DNA of 64,000 nucleotides from Gluconacetobacter asukensis (lineage in GTDB: Bacteria; Pseudomonadota; Alphaproteobacteria; Acetobacterales; Acetobacteraceae): contig NZ_JABEQE010000002.1 in the NCBI RefSeq assembly GCF_014174375.1, positions 124,001-188,000 of the forward strand, given 5' to 3'. Under the pieces are notes generated by a model, which had not been told where the DNA came from, ran no database searches, and worked only from the letters and a program-made list of their open reading frames with translations. Each line of letters opens with the position of its first letter. Within the stretch, counting starts at the first letter, position 1. Shown here piece after piece: positions 28,391 through 39,519 of the stretch. The position numbers and the translations under genes were made by a program.

Positions 28391-28921
28391 TCAGTCGTCG
28401 TACGAGACCAGGGCCTTGACCGGCACATCCAGCCGCGCGCGTCCGCCCAGCGCGGTCAGTTCCACCAGCACCGAGGCCCCTACGACATTCGCGCCGACCT
28501 TGCGCAGCAGCGCGACCGAGGCCGCGAGCGTGCCGCCGGTCGCCAGCAGGTCGTCCATCACCACCACCCGCTGGCCGGGCACGATGGCGTCGGCCTGGAT
28601 GTGCAGCGTGTCGCTGCCATATTCCAGCTCGTAGGAATGCGAGACCGTCTCGCCCGGCAGCTTGCCCGGCTTGCGCAGCATCACCAGGCCGCAGCCCAGC
28701 CGGCTGGCCAGCGGGGCGGCGGTCAGGAACCCGCGGGATTCGATCGCGGCCAGCATGTCCGGCGCCCAGGGGGCGACCTGGTGCGTCACCCGCCCCATCG
28801 CCACCTGCCACGCATCCGCGTTCCGCATCAGGGTGGAGATATCGTAGAACAGGATACCCGGCTTCGGAAAATCCGGAATGCCGCGAATGTGCTGCTTCAG
28901 GTCCATCGTGGCGGTCGTCAT
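28391..28921 (-). CDS. apt: Adenine phosphoribosyltransferase
   Basis: 176 residues from the ATG at 28921. It salvages adenine with PRPP to [51 protein letters not shown] and the PRPP-binding [13 protein letters not shown] are typical. ATGs at 28939 and 28906 are also in frame; 28921 gives an N-terminus close to that of E. coli Apt. The gene is flanked by a minus-strand MFS gene upstream and the GC hairpin downstream. Confidence 0.93.
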   Translation of the reverse strand: MTTATMDLKQHIRGIPDFPKPGILFYDISTLMRNADAWQVAMGRVTHQVAPWAPDMLAAIESRGFLTAAPLASRLGCGLVMLRKPGKLPGETVSHSYELEYGSDTLHIQADAIVPGQRVVVMDDLLATGGTLAASVALLRKVGANVVGASVLVELTALGGRARLDVPVKALVSYDD

Positions 28922-29070
28922 GTCCGTGTCCAAATCCATCCCGTAATAAACCGAATTCCATGGCGAAAGCCGGCCAGGACCTGTCGTCCGGGCCGGAAAA
29001 ACCGCCGTGCTGTAGCTAGCCCGCCGCCGCCATCGCCCGCAAGCCCGGCGGCGGCCGGCATCAATGGATA

Positions 29071-30411
29071 TCAATGGACCAGGGGCGGGGCGCCCGGTGC
29101 CTCTCCATCCATATGGACCGTATCGGCCGTCTCGGCCGCCTCGCCTGCCGGGCGCGCGGGCCGCAGCAGGACCATCAGCAGCATGATGACGGCCCCCATC
29201 AGCATCACGCCCGACATCGGCACCGGCGTGGTGCGCGGCAGCATGCCGACAAAGGCGCCGGCGACCGCGCCCAGCACATATTGCAGCGTGCCGATGAAGG
29301 CGGCGGCACTGCCGGCCAGGCGCGGATGGTCGGCCATCGCCCCCACGGCGGCATTCGGTCCGATGATGCCGGTCGTGCCCAGCGCGACCATCATCGCGAG
29401 GATCAGCGGCACCAGGGCGATCCCGTGCGGCACCGCCCCACCCCGGATCGCAAACGCCATGACGACCGACACCACCAGCATCCCCACCGTGCCCAGCACC
29501 GCAGTACCCACCGACATGCCGAGGATACGCCCGGCATCGATCCGCCCCACCAGCATGCCGTTGAGCTGCGAGGCCCCGATCATGCAGGCGGCGAACACGC
29601 CGAACAGCATGCCGAACCCGGCCGGCGTGAAGCCGAACAGATGGATGAAGACCGACGGCGCCGCCGACAGATAGGTAAACGACATGAAGCAGCCGAAACC
29701 GGCGATCATGGCATTGGTGATGAACCCCCGGTCGCGCGCCAGCGTCACATAACGGGTGGCCAGCGCAAGCGGGGAGAGGATGCTGCGCTCGCGCTCCGGC
29801 AGGGTTTCGGGCAGCACCCGCGCCACGAGGGCAGTACAGACCAGCCCATAGACCGCCGAGGCCCAGAAGATCGACCGCCAGGTGGTGAACGACAGCACGA
29901 AGCCGCCGAGCGTCGGCGCCAACACCGGCACCACCCCCATGACCAGCACCAGCCGCGACATCAGGCGCGCGGCCTCGTTGCCGTAGGAGATGTCGCGCAC
30001 GCAGGCACTGGGAATCACCAGGCTGGCCGACGCCCCCAGCGACGCCAGCAGGCGAAAGCTGGAAAAGGTCCAGATATCGCCCGCCATGGCGCAGCCGACC
30101 GAGGCCAGCGTATAGACCAGCGTGCCGAGCAGCATGGGCATGCGCCGCCCGAACCGGTCGGACAGCGGCCCCATCGTCATCTGCCCGATCGCCAGGCCGA
30201 CGAACCAGATCGCCAGGGTCATTTCCGCCGAGCCCGCCGGGGCGTGCAGCGACGCTTCCAGCGCCGGGAAGGCGGGAAGGTAGATATCCGTCGATACCGG
30301 CCCCACAGCCGTCAGAAACCCAAGCAGGATGGCGATCCAGTTCATGGGCCGGGAAGCGGAAGCAGTGGCAGGGGCATCGTCGGATCTCGCGGCTATCGCG
30401 GATGGCGCCAT
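29071..30411 (-). CDS. Bcr/CflA-type MFS drug efflux transporter
   Basis: 446 residues, 12 membrane segments. The MFS motif [16 protein letters not shown] lies between TM2 and TM3, and [15 protein letters not shown] in TM1 is typical of Bcr/CflA exporters; [31 protein letters not shown] is the TM4-5 signature. It probably exports small drugs or metabolites by proton antiport. The ATG at 30411 has TGGAG ten bases before it; a GTG at 30420 is in frame. It ends 150 bases before the apt start. Confidence 0.9.
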   Translation of the reverse strand: MAPSAIAARSDDAPATASASRPMNWIAILLGFLTAVGPVSTDIYLPAFPALEASLHAPAGSAEMTLAIWFVGLAIGQMTMGPLSDRFGRRMPMLLGTLVYTLASVGCAMAGDIWTFSSFRLLASLGASASLVIPSACVRDISYGNEAARLMSRLVLVMGVVPVLAPTLGGFVLSFTTWRSIFWASAVYGLVCTALVARVLPETLPERERSILSPLALATRYVTLARDRGFITNAMIAGFGCFMSFTYLSAAPSVFIHLFGFTPAGFGMLFGVFAACMIGASQLNGMLVGRIDAGRILGMSVGTAVLGTVGMLVVSVVMAFAIRGGAVPHGIALVPLILAMMVALGTTGIIGPNAAVGAMADHPRLAGSAAAFIGTLQYVLGAVAGAFVGMLPRTTPVPMSGVMLMGAVIMLLMVLLRPARPAGEAAETADTVHMDGEAPGAPPLVH

Positions 30412-30590
30412 CAGCGGCACTCCATATAGAGATCGTCGGGACCTACTATCTCAGCGTGTCACCGTTTTTCATCATATAAATACTGTAAGGCTGCATTTCG
30501 CCTGACGCTGTGCATACGCGCAACAGCCCCCGGCAAGGCGGCCCGTGTCCCCGGATCAGACGGGCGGAACAGGGCTACAAGATGGCACGT

Positions 30591-31283
30591 TCACGGCACC
30601 TCCGGGGCATTCTCCCGCGACGCCATGCGCCGCGCCAGCCACAGGCCCAGCGCGCCGGACCCGGCGAACAGCACCGCCGCCAGCGCCACCTGCCAGCCAT
30701 GGCCGATCCGCGCCCCGCCGCCCAGCAGCACGAACACCACCGTCTGCGGCAGGCTGCCCAGCAGCGTCGCCAGCACGAACGGCACGAACCCCGCCCCCGA
30801 AACCCCGGCCAGCAGGTTGAGCATCAGGGCCGAGCCCACGGGCAGCAGGCGGATGGTCAGGATGGCGGTGAAGGGATGCGCCGTGACAAACCCGTCCAGC
30901 CGGGCCAGGCGTCCGGCCAGGCGCCGCCGCACGCCGGCCCGCCCCACCCCGCGCGCCCAGCCGAACCCGCCGGCCGCCCCCGCCAGCGTGGCAAAGCTGG
31001 CCAGCACGATGCCCTCGGCCGCGCCGTAGGACACGCCGGCGGCGAAGCAGACCAGTTGGCGCGGCAATCCCACGGCACAGATCGCCGAACCGGCCAGCAG
31101 AAAGACCAGCCGCCCGCCCATGCCGTCGCGCAGCAGGGCGGTATCGCCCAGCACGCCCCGCAGGCCGGGCGCGTAGCGCAGGGCCAGCCCCACCGCCACG
31201 CAGGCCGCCACCATCAGTGCCGGCCGCACCAGCACGGCCAGCCCGTCGGCACGGGAAGACGGGGCAACGAGGCGATCGGTCAC
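30591..31283 (-). CDS. TVP38/TMEM64 (DedA-like, VTT domain) membrane protein
   Basis: 230 residues with about five to six membrane segments. The VTT-domain signature appears as FAAGVSYGAAEGIVLASFATLAGAAGGFGWARG, then LDGFVTAHPFTAILTIRLLPVGSALMLNLLAGVSG. Such proteins are linked to membrane lipid flipping and homeostasis; the exact role is unknown. The GTG at 31283 is the best start seen; no clear ribosome-binding site. Single gene. Confidence 0.82.
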   Translation of the reverse strand: MTDRLVAPSSRADGLAVLVRPALMVAACVAVGLALRYAPGLRGVLGDTALLRDGMGGRLVFLLAGSAICAVGLPRQLVCFAAGVSYGAAEGIVLASFATLAGAAGGFGWARGVGRAGVRRRLAGRLARLDGFVTAHPFTAILTIRLLPVGSALMLNLLAGVSGAGFVPFVLATLLGSLPQTVVFVLLGGGARIGHGWQVALAAVLFAGSGALGLWLARRMASRENAPEVP

Positions 31284-31447
31284 GCAGGGCGCCGGTCAGG
31301 ACAGGGAAGGAAAGAGGCCACGGCGTCAGGTCCGATGCTGGAATCATTCATGGCGTGACGGGAGGCGCCGCACCCTGGCGGGCAACGCATGGGCCATGCA
31401 CTAGCATCGGCTTGCGACCGGCGGCAAGGCGGGTCTAAATCCACCTC

Positions 31448-32548
31448 ATGTCCGCACACACCATTCCGCAATCCGCCGCCCGCCGCGACGGGGCCTCGTC
31501 CCTCTCGTCCCGCAACCGGCAGCGCATCTCCACCTGGCTGTTCGTCATCTGCTTCATGCTGATCGGCATGATCGCGCTGGGCGGCTATACGCGCCTGACG
31601 GGCTCGGGCCTGTCGATCATGGACTGGCGGCCGGTGACGGGCATGATCCCCCCGCTGTCCCATGCGGAATGGGAGCGCCAGTTCGCGCTGTACCAGACCA
31701 TCCCGCAATACAAGATCCTGCATGACGGGTTCGGGCTCGCCGGGTTCCAGAAGATCTTCTGGGCGGAATGGACCCACCGGTTCTGGGGCCGGCTGATCGG
31801 GCTGGTGCTGCTGGTGCCGCTGATCTGGTTCGCGGTCACGGGCGCGCTGACACGCGGCCTGATCGCGCGGCTGCTGCTGTTCTTCGTGCTGGGCGGGCTG
31901 CAAGGGGCGGTGGGCTGGTTCATGGTCGCCTCGGGCTTCGACCAGAACAGCACGGCGGTCGAGCCAGTGCGGCTGGTGCTGCATCTGTGCTGCGCCTTCG
32001 CCCTCTATATCGCGATCCTGTGGACGGCGCTGTCGGTGCGCACGCCGGTCGCCCCGTTCATTCCCGCCACGGTCGCGGTGGTGCGCACCAAGCGGCTGGT
32101 CTGGGCCGCCACGTTCCTGATCGGCCTGACGATCATCGCCGGCGGCTTCACCGCCGGCACGCATGCGGGCTTCGCCTACAACAGCTTCCCGCTGATGGAA
32201 GGGCACCTGGTCCCGCAGGGCTATGCCAAGCTGTCGCCGTTCTGGCTGAACTGGTTCGCCAACATTCCCGCCGTCCAGTTCGACCACCGGCTGCTGGCGA
32301 CGGTGACCGCGCTGGTCATCGGCGGCACCGTGCTGAGCGGCCTGCGCACGCCGCAACTGGGCAAGAAGGCGCAGGACATCCTGATGCTCCTGGGCTGGGC
32401 GGTGCTGATCCAGTACGCGCTGGGCGTCACCACCCTGCTGCTGGTCGTGCCCGCCTGGGCCGGCACCGTGCACCAGACCTGGGGCGCCGTCCTGCTGACC
32501 GTCGCCATCGTGGCGCTGCACCGCCTACGCGGCGTCGGCCGCGTCTGA
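31448..32548 (+). CDS. ctaA: Heme A synthase (COX15/CtaA, type 2)
   Basis: 366 residues with eight membrane segments. It oxidises heme O to heme A for aa3-type oxidases. [33 protein letters not shown] and [13 protein letters not shown] hold the first heme His; [21 protein letters not shown] and [12 protein letters not shown] hold the second pair. The long loop after TM1 without the Bacillus Cys pair fits the alphaproteobacterial/mitochondrial type. No cytochrome oxidase genes lie nearby. The stop codon touches the first R3 repeat arm. Confidence 0.95.
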   Translation: MSAHTIPQSAARRDGASSLSSRNRQRISTWLFVICFMLIGMIALGGYTRLTGSGLSIMDWRPVTGMIPPLSHAEWERQFALYQTIPQYKILHDGFGLAGFQKIFWAEWTHRFWGRLIGLVLLVPLIWFAVTGALTRGLIARLLLFFVLGGLQGAVGWFMVASGFDQNSTAVEPVRLVLHLCCAFALYIAILWTALSVRTPVAPFIPATVAVVRTKRLVWAATFLIGLTIIAGGFTAGTHAGFAYNSFPLMEGHLVPQGYAKLSPFWLNWFANIPAVQFDHRLLATVTALVIGGTVLSGLRTPQLGKKAQDILMLLGWAVLIQYALGVTTLLLVVPAWAGTVHQTWGAVLLTVAIVALHRLRGVGRV

Positions 32549-33110
32549 GAGCCTGGGCGGAAATGCGCGCTGGCGGCGATGACGCGCGTTGCCTGCGCTT
32601 CGGTGCTCATGGCCATCAAGGCCACTCCGCTCCGATGCTCGGAAACACACGCCGGGCGCGGCCCTTTGGGCCGCTCTCGCTCGCCAGCCCACATTTCCGC
32701 CCAGGCTCCCCAACCCCCGCCCACGTTCCAGCCCGTATTTTCAGTCATGCCCTGAAGGTGATCCGACGCGCATTGCCTGCGTTTCGGTGCTCATGGCCAT
32801 CAAGGCCATTCCGCTCCGATGCTCGGAAACACACGCCGGGCGCGGCCCTTTGGGCCGCTCTCACTCGCCAGCCCACATTTCCGCCCAGGCTCCCCAACCC
32901 CCGCCCACGTTCCAGCCCGCATTTTCAGTCATGCCCTGAAGGCGATCCGACGCGCGTTGCCTGCGTTTCGGTGCTCATGGCCATCAAGGCCATTCCGCTC
33001 CGATGCTCGGAAACACACGCCGGGCGCGGCCCTTTGGGCTGCTCTCGCTCACCAGCCCACATTTCCGCCCAGGCTCTCCAAGGCCGCCCGAATTTTCAGT
33101 CCCGCTCTGA
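32549..33110 (-). repeat. Tandem array of R-type elements, 184-base period (R3)
   Basis: Three units in a row: the phrase TTGCCTGCGYTTCGGTGCTC recurs at 32589, 32773 and 32957, a 184-base period. The first unit begins directly after the ctaA stop with GAGCCTGGGCGGAAATG, which is complementary to CATTTCCGCCCAGGCTC at the end of each unit. Each unit has the R core in reverse of R1, including CGGCCCTTTGGGCCG. The spacer between units resembles the 3' end of treA (CCTTCAG then GACTGAAAAT on the minus strand). The treA stop lies in the last unit. Confidence 0.88.
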
Positions 33111-34898
33111 AGGCGGGGCGTTGGATGACGCAACGCTGGGCGGCGGCGTATTGGGCACCGGCACCGAGGGCGGAACGATGGCCGGATAGCGGTTCATCAG
33201 GCCCAGCAGCGTGCCGTTGGTCCAGCCGAAGCCGATCTGCATCGGATATTCGCCGCCCCCGGCCCCGCCCATCGGGCTGACCGACGGGTCCACCACGTCG
33301 TATTTCTCCAGCAGCACGCCCGATTTCTGGTAGGTCGTGACCACCCGCACCGTCCACCGGGCGGCGATCTCCCGCGCCAGATCGTCCTGCCCGTAGCGGA
33401 CCAGCCCCATGATGGCCATCCATTCCTCGGGCGCCCAGCCGTTCGGCGCGTCCCATTGCTGGCCGGTGGCCTGTTCGGTCGTGACCAGCCCACCCGCCCG
33501 CAACAGCCGGGCCCGCGCCGTCGCCGCCACCATGCGCGCCTGCTCGGGCGTCGCGGCTTCCAGGAACAGCGGCACCATCGTCGCCACCGACAGAACCGGC
33601 GACAGCGCCTGTTTTTTCCAGTCGTAATCGAAGAACGCACCCTGGGCCGGGTCCCACAATACGCGCCGGATGGCGGCAATCCGCTCGGTCGCCAGTTGGG
33701 CGTAGCGCTGTGCCTGCGCCTGGTCCCCCCGCAGGCCATAGGCATGGGCCAGCGTCTGTTGCAGATGCGCGATCAGGCTGTTCAGATCCACCGGCAACAG
33801 GTCGGTGGTATGGATCGTGGTCAGCGTATGGCCGTCGGCCAGCCAGCGCGAGGAATAATCCCACCCGCTTTCCGCCCCGGCACGCAGGTTGCGATAGATC
33901 TCGGCGGCGGGCCGGTCGGACGCGGCGGCCGTGGCGATATCCTGCGGATAGCTCTCGTCGCGCGGCGTGTCCCGGTCGTCCCAGTAGCGGTTCATCACCG
34001 TTCCGTCCGCCAGGCGTACCACGCGGCGATGGGCCGTACCGGGCGCCAGCCCATCGGCCCCCTCCATCCAGTACTCATATTCGCGCTGCAATTGCGGCAG
34101 GAAAGTCGTGTAGGCGTCCGGCCCGTCATGCCGCGCCAGCAGGTCGACCATCAGCGCGAAGAAGGGCGGCTCCGACCGGCTGAGATAATAGGTGCGGCTG
34201 CCATTGGGCATGTGCCCATAGCCGTCGATCAGCGAGGCAATATCGCGCACCGTGCCGCGCAGCAGGTCGAACCGCCCGCTTTCCGACAGCCCGATCAGCG
34301 TGAAATAGGAATCCCAGTAATAAAGCTCGCGGAACCGCCCGCCGGGCACGACATAGGGCTGGGGCAGCGGCAGCAGCGACGAATAGGCGGGCGGCCGGTC
34401 CGGCGGCCGGCTCAGCACATCCCACATGCCATCGATATATTCGCGCACGCTCTCGTCCTGATGCCGGCGATAGGACACCAGGCGCTGCTGCGGCACCGAG
34501 AAATGCTGGGCCACGAAACTGTTGAGGTCGAACCCCGATTGCGCCTTCGCCTGCTCATACGCCGCCAGCAGGTCGCCCGGCGCGCGGTCGGGCACGGCAT
34601 CGGCCGCCGTCTTGGCATCGGCGAAGATATGGGCGGCGGAAATGGCGGCAAACAGCCCGTCCAGCGCGATCGAGGGCGGCAGAAGATCGGCGGCCGGTGC
34701 GGTGACAGGCAGCGTCGCGGGCGCCGATGCGGGCGCGGACGCCATGACGGGCTCCGCCGACGCCGGCTGCGTGACCGGCAGCGCCAGCCAGGCGGCCAGC
34801 AGCATCCCCCCGCGCGACATCGCGCGGCGGCAGCGGCGGGGCATGGCGGAACCGCGACCGGGCCAGACGGCGCGTCGCACCGGAAGATGAAGCGTCAC
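33096..34898 (-). CDS. treA: Periplasmic trehalase, glycoside hydrolase family 37
   Basis: 600 residues. It hydrolyses trehalose to two glucose molecules. Both trehalase signatures are present: PGGRFRELYYWDSYF and QWDAPNGWAP; GFGWTNGTLL near the end matches the family too. A signal peptide (GGMLLAAWLALPVTQPASA) suggests the periplasm. The GTG at 34898 has GAGGA upstream and gives a long leader; the ATG at 34844 (MPRRCRRAMSRGG) is an alternative. The tail after ~565 is Pro/Ser-rich. The stop codon lies inside the last unit of the R3 array, so this 3' end was involved in the duplication. Confidence 0.93.
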   Translation of the reverse strand: MTLHLPVRRAVWPGRGSAMPRRCRRAMSRGGMLLAAWLALPVTQPASAEPVMASAPASAPATLPVTAPAADLLPPSIALDGLFAAISAAHIFADAKTAADAVPDRAPGDLLAAYEQAKAQSGFDLNSFVAQHFSVPQQRLVSYRRHQDESVREYIDGMWDVLSRPPDRPPAYSSLLPLPQPYVVPGGRFRELYYWDSYFTLIGLSESGRFDLLRGTVRDIASLIDGYGHMPNGSRTYYLSRSEPPFFALMVDLLARHDGPDAYTTFLPQLQREYEYWMEGADGLAPGTAHRRVVRLADGTVMNRYWDDRDTPRDESYPQDIATAAASDRPAAEIYRNLRAGAESGWDYSSRWLADGHTLTTIHTTDLLPVDLNSLIAHLQQTLAHAYGLRGDQAQAQRYAQLATERIAAIRRVLWDPAQGAFFDYDWKKQALSPVLSVATMVPLFLEAATPEQARMVAATARARLLRAGGLVTTEQATGQQWDAPNGWAPEEWMAIMGLVRYGQDDLAREIAARWTVRVVTTYQKSGVLLEKYDVVDPSVSPMGGAGGGEYPMQIGFGWTNGTLLGLMNRYPAIVPPSVPVPNTPPPSVASSNAPPSERD

Positions 34899-35130
34899 CA
34901 GGCGGGAAATCCTCGTTCGGTCAGCATGTTGGCAGGACAGAATGCCCTGCGGTGCCGAGGGCGCATAAGAAAAACGACCCGGATGGCGTGAAGTTCATCC
35001 CAAGGACGGACGATGGCGGCACTGGTCAAGCGCACGCTTTCGCCCCACATCGGAATACGATTATGAATTCCGGCAGGGCACCACCCACCCTGCCCTCCCG
35101 TTCCCGCGCACCGTCCGGAGTCCGCCCCCG

Positions 35131-36591
<1,461 letters not shown>

Positions 36592-36603
36592 GGAGACATC
36601 TTC

Positions 36604-36681
36604 ATGGCGCAGGACGAGCAGGATGACGCTTTTCCGCGCCTCTCGGACATGAAAAAACCTTTCAACGAACCCGTTCGCTGA
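36604..36681 (+). CDS. Possible 25-residue ORF following tldD
   Basis: The ATG at 36604 is preceded by AAGGAG eight bases away, the best ribosome-binding site seen in the window. The peptide begins MAQDEQDDAFP and ends KKPFNEPVR; it is acidic at first and basic later, with no membrane segment. Its last codons run into a bidirectional terminator hairpin, so translation could affect termination. No family known. It could be a real microprotein or a chance ORF. Confidence 0.45.
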   Translation: MAQDEQDDAFPRLSDMKKPFNEPVR

Positions 36682-36691
36682 AAGGCTTTTT
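36658..36691. terminator. Bidirectional intrinsic terminator between tldD and the TonB receptor
   Basis: CCTTTCA and TGAAAGG form a 7-bp stem with inner pairing of CGAAC/GTTCG. A-rich sequence (AAAAAA) precedes it and CTTTTTC follows. It can act on both strands, ending the tldD and TonB receptor transcripts, which converge here. Confidence 0.8.
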
Positions 36692-36738
36692 CAGAACTCG
36701 GATTTCCCTGAACGGCGCCCCGAAGGGCGCCGCATGCA

Positions 36739-39171
36739 TCAGAAGCCGGTCGAAACCGTCACGACCGCCGTGAAAGGCGTCTGGAGGTAATAGACAGGCT
36801 GCGCACCGGCAATGGTGCCGCCCCTCACCCCCGTCGTCCCATTGAGCGTGTTCTGGAACGTGTAGACACCGCTGCGGAACTTCGCATTGGTCAGGTTGGT
36901 CATGTTGAGCTGGATCTGCGGCGACTTCAGGAAGCCGAGGCTGCCGAAACGATAGCCGATATTGACGGCATCGGTGATGTAGTTCGGGATCGAACTGTCG
37001 TTCATCAGCGTGGCGTACTGCTTGCCGACATATTTGATCTGCGCACCCACGAACAGGCGCCCGTCATCATAATCCAGTCCGAGTGAGGCCATCACTTTCG
37101 GGCTGTTGATCTGGGTCTTGCCCGCCGTCGGCAGGTAATCGGATATGGTGACGCCGTTGCGCACACTGGTCGTCCCGATATTGTTGTCGATCCGCGCGGC
37201 CAGATACTCGAACGAGGCATAGGGACGCAGGTGATACAGGATCGGGCGTGTCGACACCTGCACATCGACACCGCGCGACGTCTGCCCACCGGCGTTGACG
37301 GTCTGGCTGTAGCTGGCCCCACCCGCCGAATCATACTGGGTCAGCGTCAGCAGGCGATTGGTCATGTTGTAGTTGAAGAAGGACACGCTGCCGATGACCG
37401 TATCGCCGTTATAGCGATAGCCGATTTCCTCGGAGATCGAATATTGCGGCGCCGAAGCCCCGCCACGCTGGGTCTGCGCCGCCGAGGTATTGGAGTAATA
37501 GTCAACGAGCGAGGTGTTCGACGGCACCTTGAAGTTCGTCGCGCCATCCACGAAAATCTGATGGTGGCGGTTGAAGTTCCAGGCAATGCCGATCTGCGGC
37601 AGCGGCTCGGCCACATGCAGGTTGCGATCGTAGGTGCCGCCGGGGCCCGTGACGTAGTTATAGACCCGGCGCGTCATCATGGCTTCCTTGAAGCCCAGAT
37701 CGATATGCAGCTTGCGGTCGAAATAATCCATGCTGTCACCGATGAACAGCATGTTGATCTGCGACAGGCTCAGGAAGTCGCGATAATTATAGGGCTGGCC
37801 GTTGGGCATCTTGATCAGCGCATCGGTGCCCCAGACATTGAACGGCTCGCCCGTCGCCTGGTTGACCATACCCACGGGCGAATATTGCAGCAGGTTGGAA
37901 TATTCATACCACCAGCCGGCCGTCAGATGATGATGGCTGCCGAGCTGGTAATTGACCTTGATCGTATTGCCGGGGCGGAACTGCTCCTGGTTCGAGGGCG
38001 TCAGCGCCAGATAGGTGGAACCGTTCGTCACCCGCCCATCGCCGTTCAGGTCGATCGGCACATACCGGCCACCGTAATAGGTCTTGCCTTCGGTCAGCGT
38101 GGAAGCGCCGGTGCCGTTGCCGATACCATGCCAGAAATAGGCGGTGTCATCGATCGACAGGCGCGAATTGATGACGATATGGGTCGGCAGGACGGCGACG
38201 ACGTTGCGGAACGGGTTGACGTGCAGCTTGTAATAGCCGGTATCCGTCACGCCGCCGTAATTGGCGTCATAGTTCGTGCTGTAACCGGTCGTGCGATATT
38301 GCGACAGACTCGGGTTCAGAAAGAAATCACTGACCTGGTCGTTGTATGACACGGTCAGGCCGGTATGGCTGCCGTTTTCGAAATCCTTCACCAGCTTGAA
38401 ATCGTAATGGAATTTCTCGGTCAGACCGGGGCCGCGATAGTTGTTGGCCTGGGTATGGCTGAAGGCGAACATGAACCGCACGCCGCTATTGCCGATATCG
38501 CCTGAATTCAGGCGCAGGAACTGGCGCGTCATGTCGAACGAACCGAACGAGATATCGAGCAGGCCGCCCATCTTGTGCGAGGGATTGCTCATCGTCGCGG
38601 CCACCAGGCCGCCGGCACCGCTGACGATCGGGCTGTCGAGATTGACCGAACCGGGCAGCAGCGAAACCGTCTCCAGGTCCTCGGCTTCCAGCACTTCATT
38701 CGAATAGAACTGGCCGCCGCCGATATCGTTCAGCGGCATGCCGTCCAGCGTCCAGCCGATATTCGTCTGGTCCAGGCCGCGGATCATCGTCGATCCGGAG
38801 TACAGGCCGAAGGAATCCTGATCCATCACGTTGGCGCTGGGCAGCATCTTCAGGATCTGCTGGATGTTCGTGGTCGGCGATTGTTTCGAGATAAAGTCGC
38901 GCGTGATGGTCTGGATCGCCTTTGGGTCCTTTTCAACCCGCATCAGTCCCGCGCCGGGCGAGCGGGTGAGCGCGGTACGACCGGTCACGTTGACGACCTC
39001 CGCCTGCGGTTCGCCCTGGGCCGGCGCGGCCGCCGAAGCTGCAGGCGTCACCGTTGCCGTGGCACTGGGGGCAACGCTGGTCGTCTGGGCACGCGCCGCC
39101 ACGCCGCTCAGACCGGCGACGGCAGTGCTGGCAAGAAGAATACTCAGGCGAAGACGTGTGACCATGTACAT
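36739..39171 (-). CDS. TonB-dependent outer-membrane receptor
   Basis: 810 residues from the ATG at 39171. A signal peptide (MVTRLRLSILLASTAVAGLSGVAARA, split: LRLSILLASTAVAGLSG and VAARA) is followed by an Ala/Thr-rich linker, the plug domain (~60-200: EVVNVTGRTAL, NIQQILKMLPSANVMDQDSFGLYSGSTMIRGLDQTNIGWTLDG split at usual motifs) and a beta-barrel ending in TAVVTVSTGF with the C-terminal Phe. It imports a large nutrient or metal complex with TonB energy; the substrate is unknown. The next gene upstream encodes an oxygenase of a kind often found beside siderophore receptors, which weakly hints at iron. Confidence 0.9.
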   Translation of the reverse strand: MYMVTRLRLSILLASTAVAGLSGVAARAQTTSVAPSATATVTPAASAAAPAQGEPQAEVVNVTGRTALTRSPGAGLMRVEKDPKAIQTITRDFISKQSPTTNIQQILKMLPSANVMDQDSFGLYSGSTMIRGLDQTNIGWTLDGMPLNDIGGGQFYSNEVLEAEDLETVSLLPGSVNLDSPIVSGAGGLVAATMSNPSHKMGGLLDISFGSFDMTRQFLRLNSGDIGNSGVRFMFAFSHTQANNYRGPGLTEKFHYDFKLVKDFENGSHTGLTVSYNDQVSDFFLNPSLSQYRTTGYSTNYDANYGGVTDTGYYKLHVNPFRNVVAVLPTHIVINSRLSIDDTAYFWHGIGNGTGASTLTEGKTYYGGRYVPIDLNGDGRVTNGSTYLALTPSNQEQFRPGNTIKVNYQLGSHHHLTAGWWYEYSNLLQYSPVGMVNQATGEPFNVWGTDALIKMPNGQPYNYRDFLSLSQINMLFIGDSMDYFDRKLHIDLGFKEAMMTRRVYNYVTGPGGTYDRNLHVAEPLPQIGIAWNFNRHHQIFVDGATNFKVPSNTSLVDYYSNTSAAQTQRGGASAPQYSISEEIGYRYNGDTVIGSVSFFNYNMTNRLLTLTQYDSAGGASYSQTVNAGGQTSRGVDVQVSTRPILYHLRPYASFEYLAARIDNNIGTTSVRNGVTISDYLPTAGKTQINSPKVMASLGLDYDDGRLFVGAQIKYVGKQYATLMNDSSIPNYITDAVNIGYRFGSLGFLKSPQIQLNMTNLTNAKFRSGVYTFQNTLNGTTGVRGGTIAGAQPVYYLQTPFTAVVTVSTGF

Positions 39172-39389
39172 GTACAGGACGGCCTTTTTCTTTTCATAAG
39201 GGGAAGAAGCAACAAAAGCCCCCGGACTCATCGAAGACTCACAATAGTTCCGGGAAACCTGACCACTCCGTCAAGCTCGTATCAGCAGCCAGCTTTCGCA
39301 AGCAACTGCCATTATCATGGCCGATCGCCTTCACCGGAGCCTGTTGCAAAATTGCATCGTTTCGGCCGACTGAACGCCCAGTTCATCAG
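39172..39389. other. Promoter region of the TonB receptor, no gene seen
   Basis: About 220 bases between the receptor start and element R4. It contains TGCCATTATCATGGC near 39306, a short dyad (GCCAT/ATGGC), but not a full Fur box. No coding region seen. Confidence 0.4.
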
Positions 39390-39518
39390 AGCCTGTTGGG
39401 AAATGCGCGCAGGCGAGCGGGAGCGGCGCGCGAGGGCCGCGTCCATCGTGTGTTTCCGGGCATCGGAGCGCATGAAATGCGCGTCGGATCGCCGCCAGCC
39501 CACATTTCCCGACAGGCT
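39390..39518 (+). repeat. R-type structured intergenic element, copy R4 (shortened core)
   Basis: 129 bases. The left arm AGCCTGTTGGGAAATG pairs with the right arm CATTTCCCGACAGGCT, one T-G wobble. The core is in the same orientation as R1: GAGCGGGAGCGGCGCGCGAGG then GCCGCGTCC, and GCATCGGAGCG, but it lacks the part with GGCCTTGATGGCC. The inner stem GCGGC/GCCGC differs from that of R1 yet pairs. It ends one base before the stop codon of the oxygenase gene. Confidence 0.75.
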
Positions 39519-39519
39519 A

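Noticed and set aside
32549-33110. Tandem repeats considered as a CRISPR array
   Set aside because: The 184-base period is far too long, the spacers are not unique, and no cas genes are present.
39300-39320. TGCCATTATCATGGC considered as a Fur box before the first TonB receptor
   Set aside because: Only one ATTATC hexamer is found; the three-hexamer pattern of a Fur site is not present.
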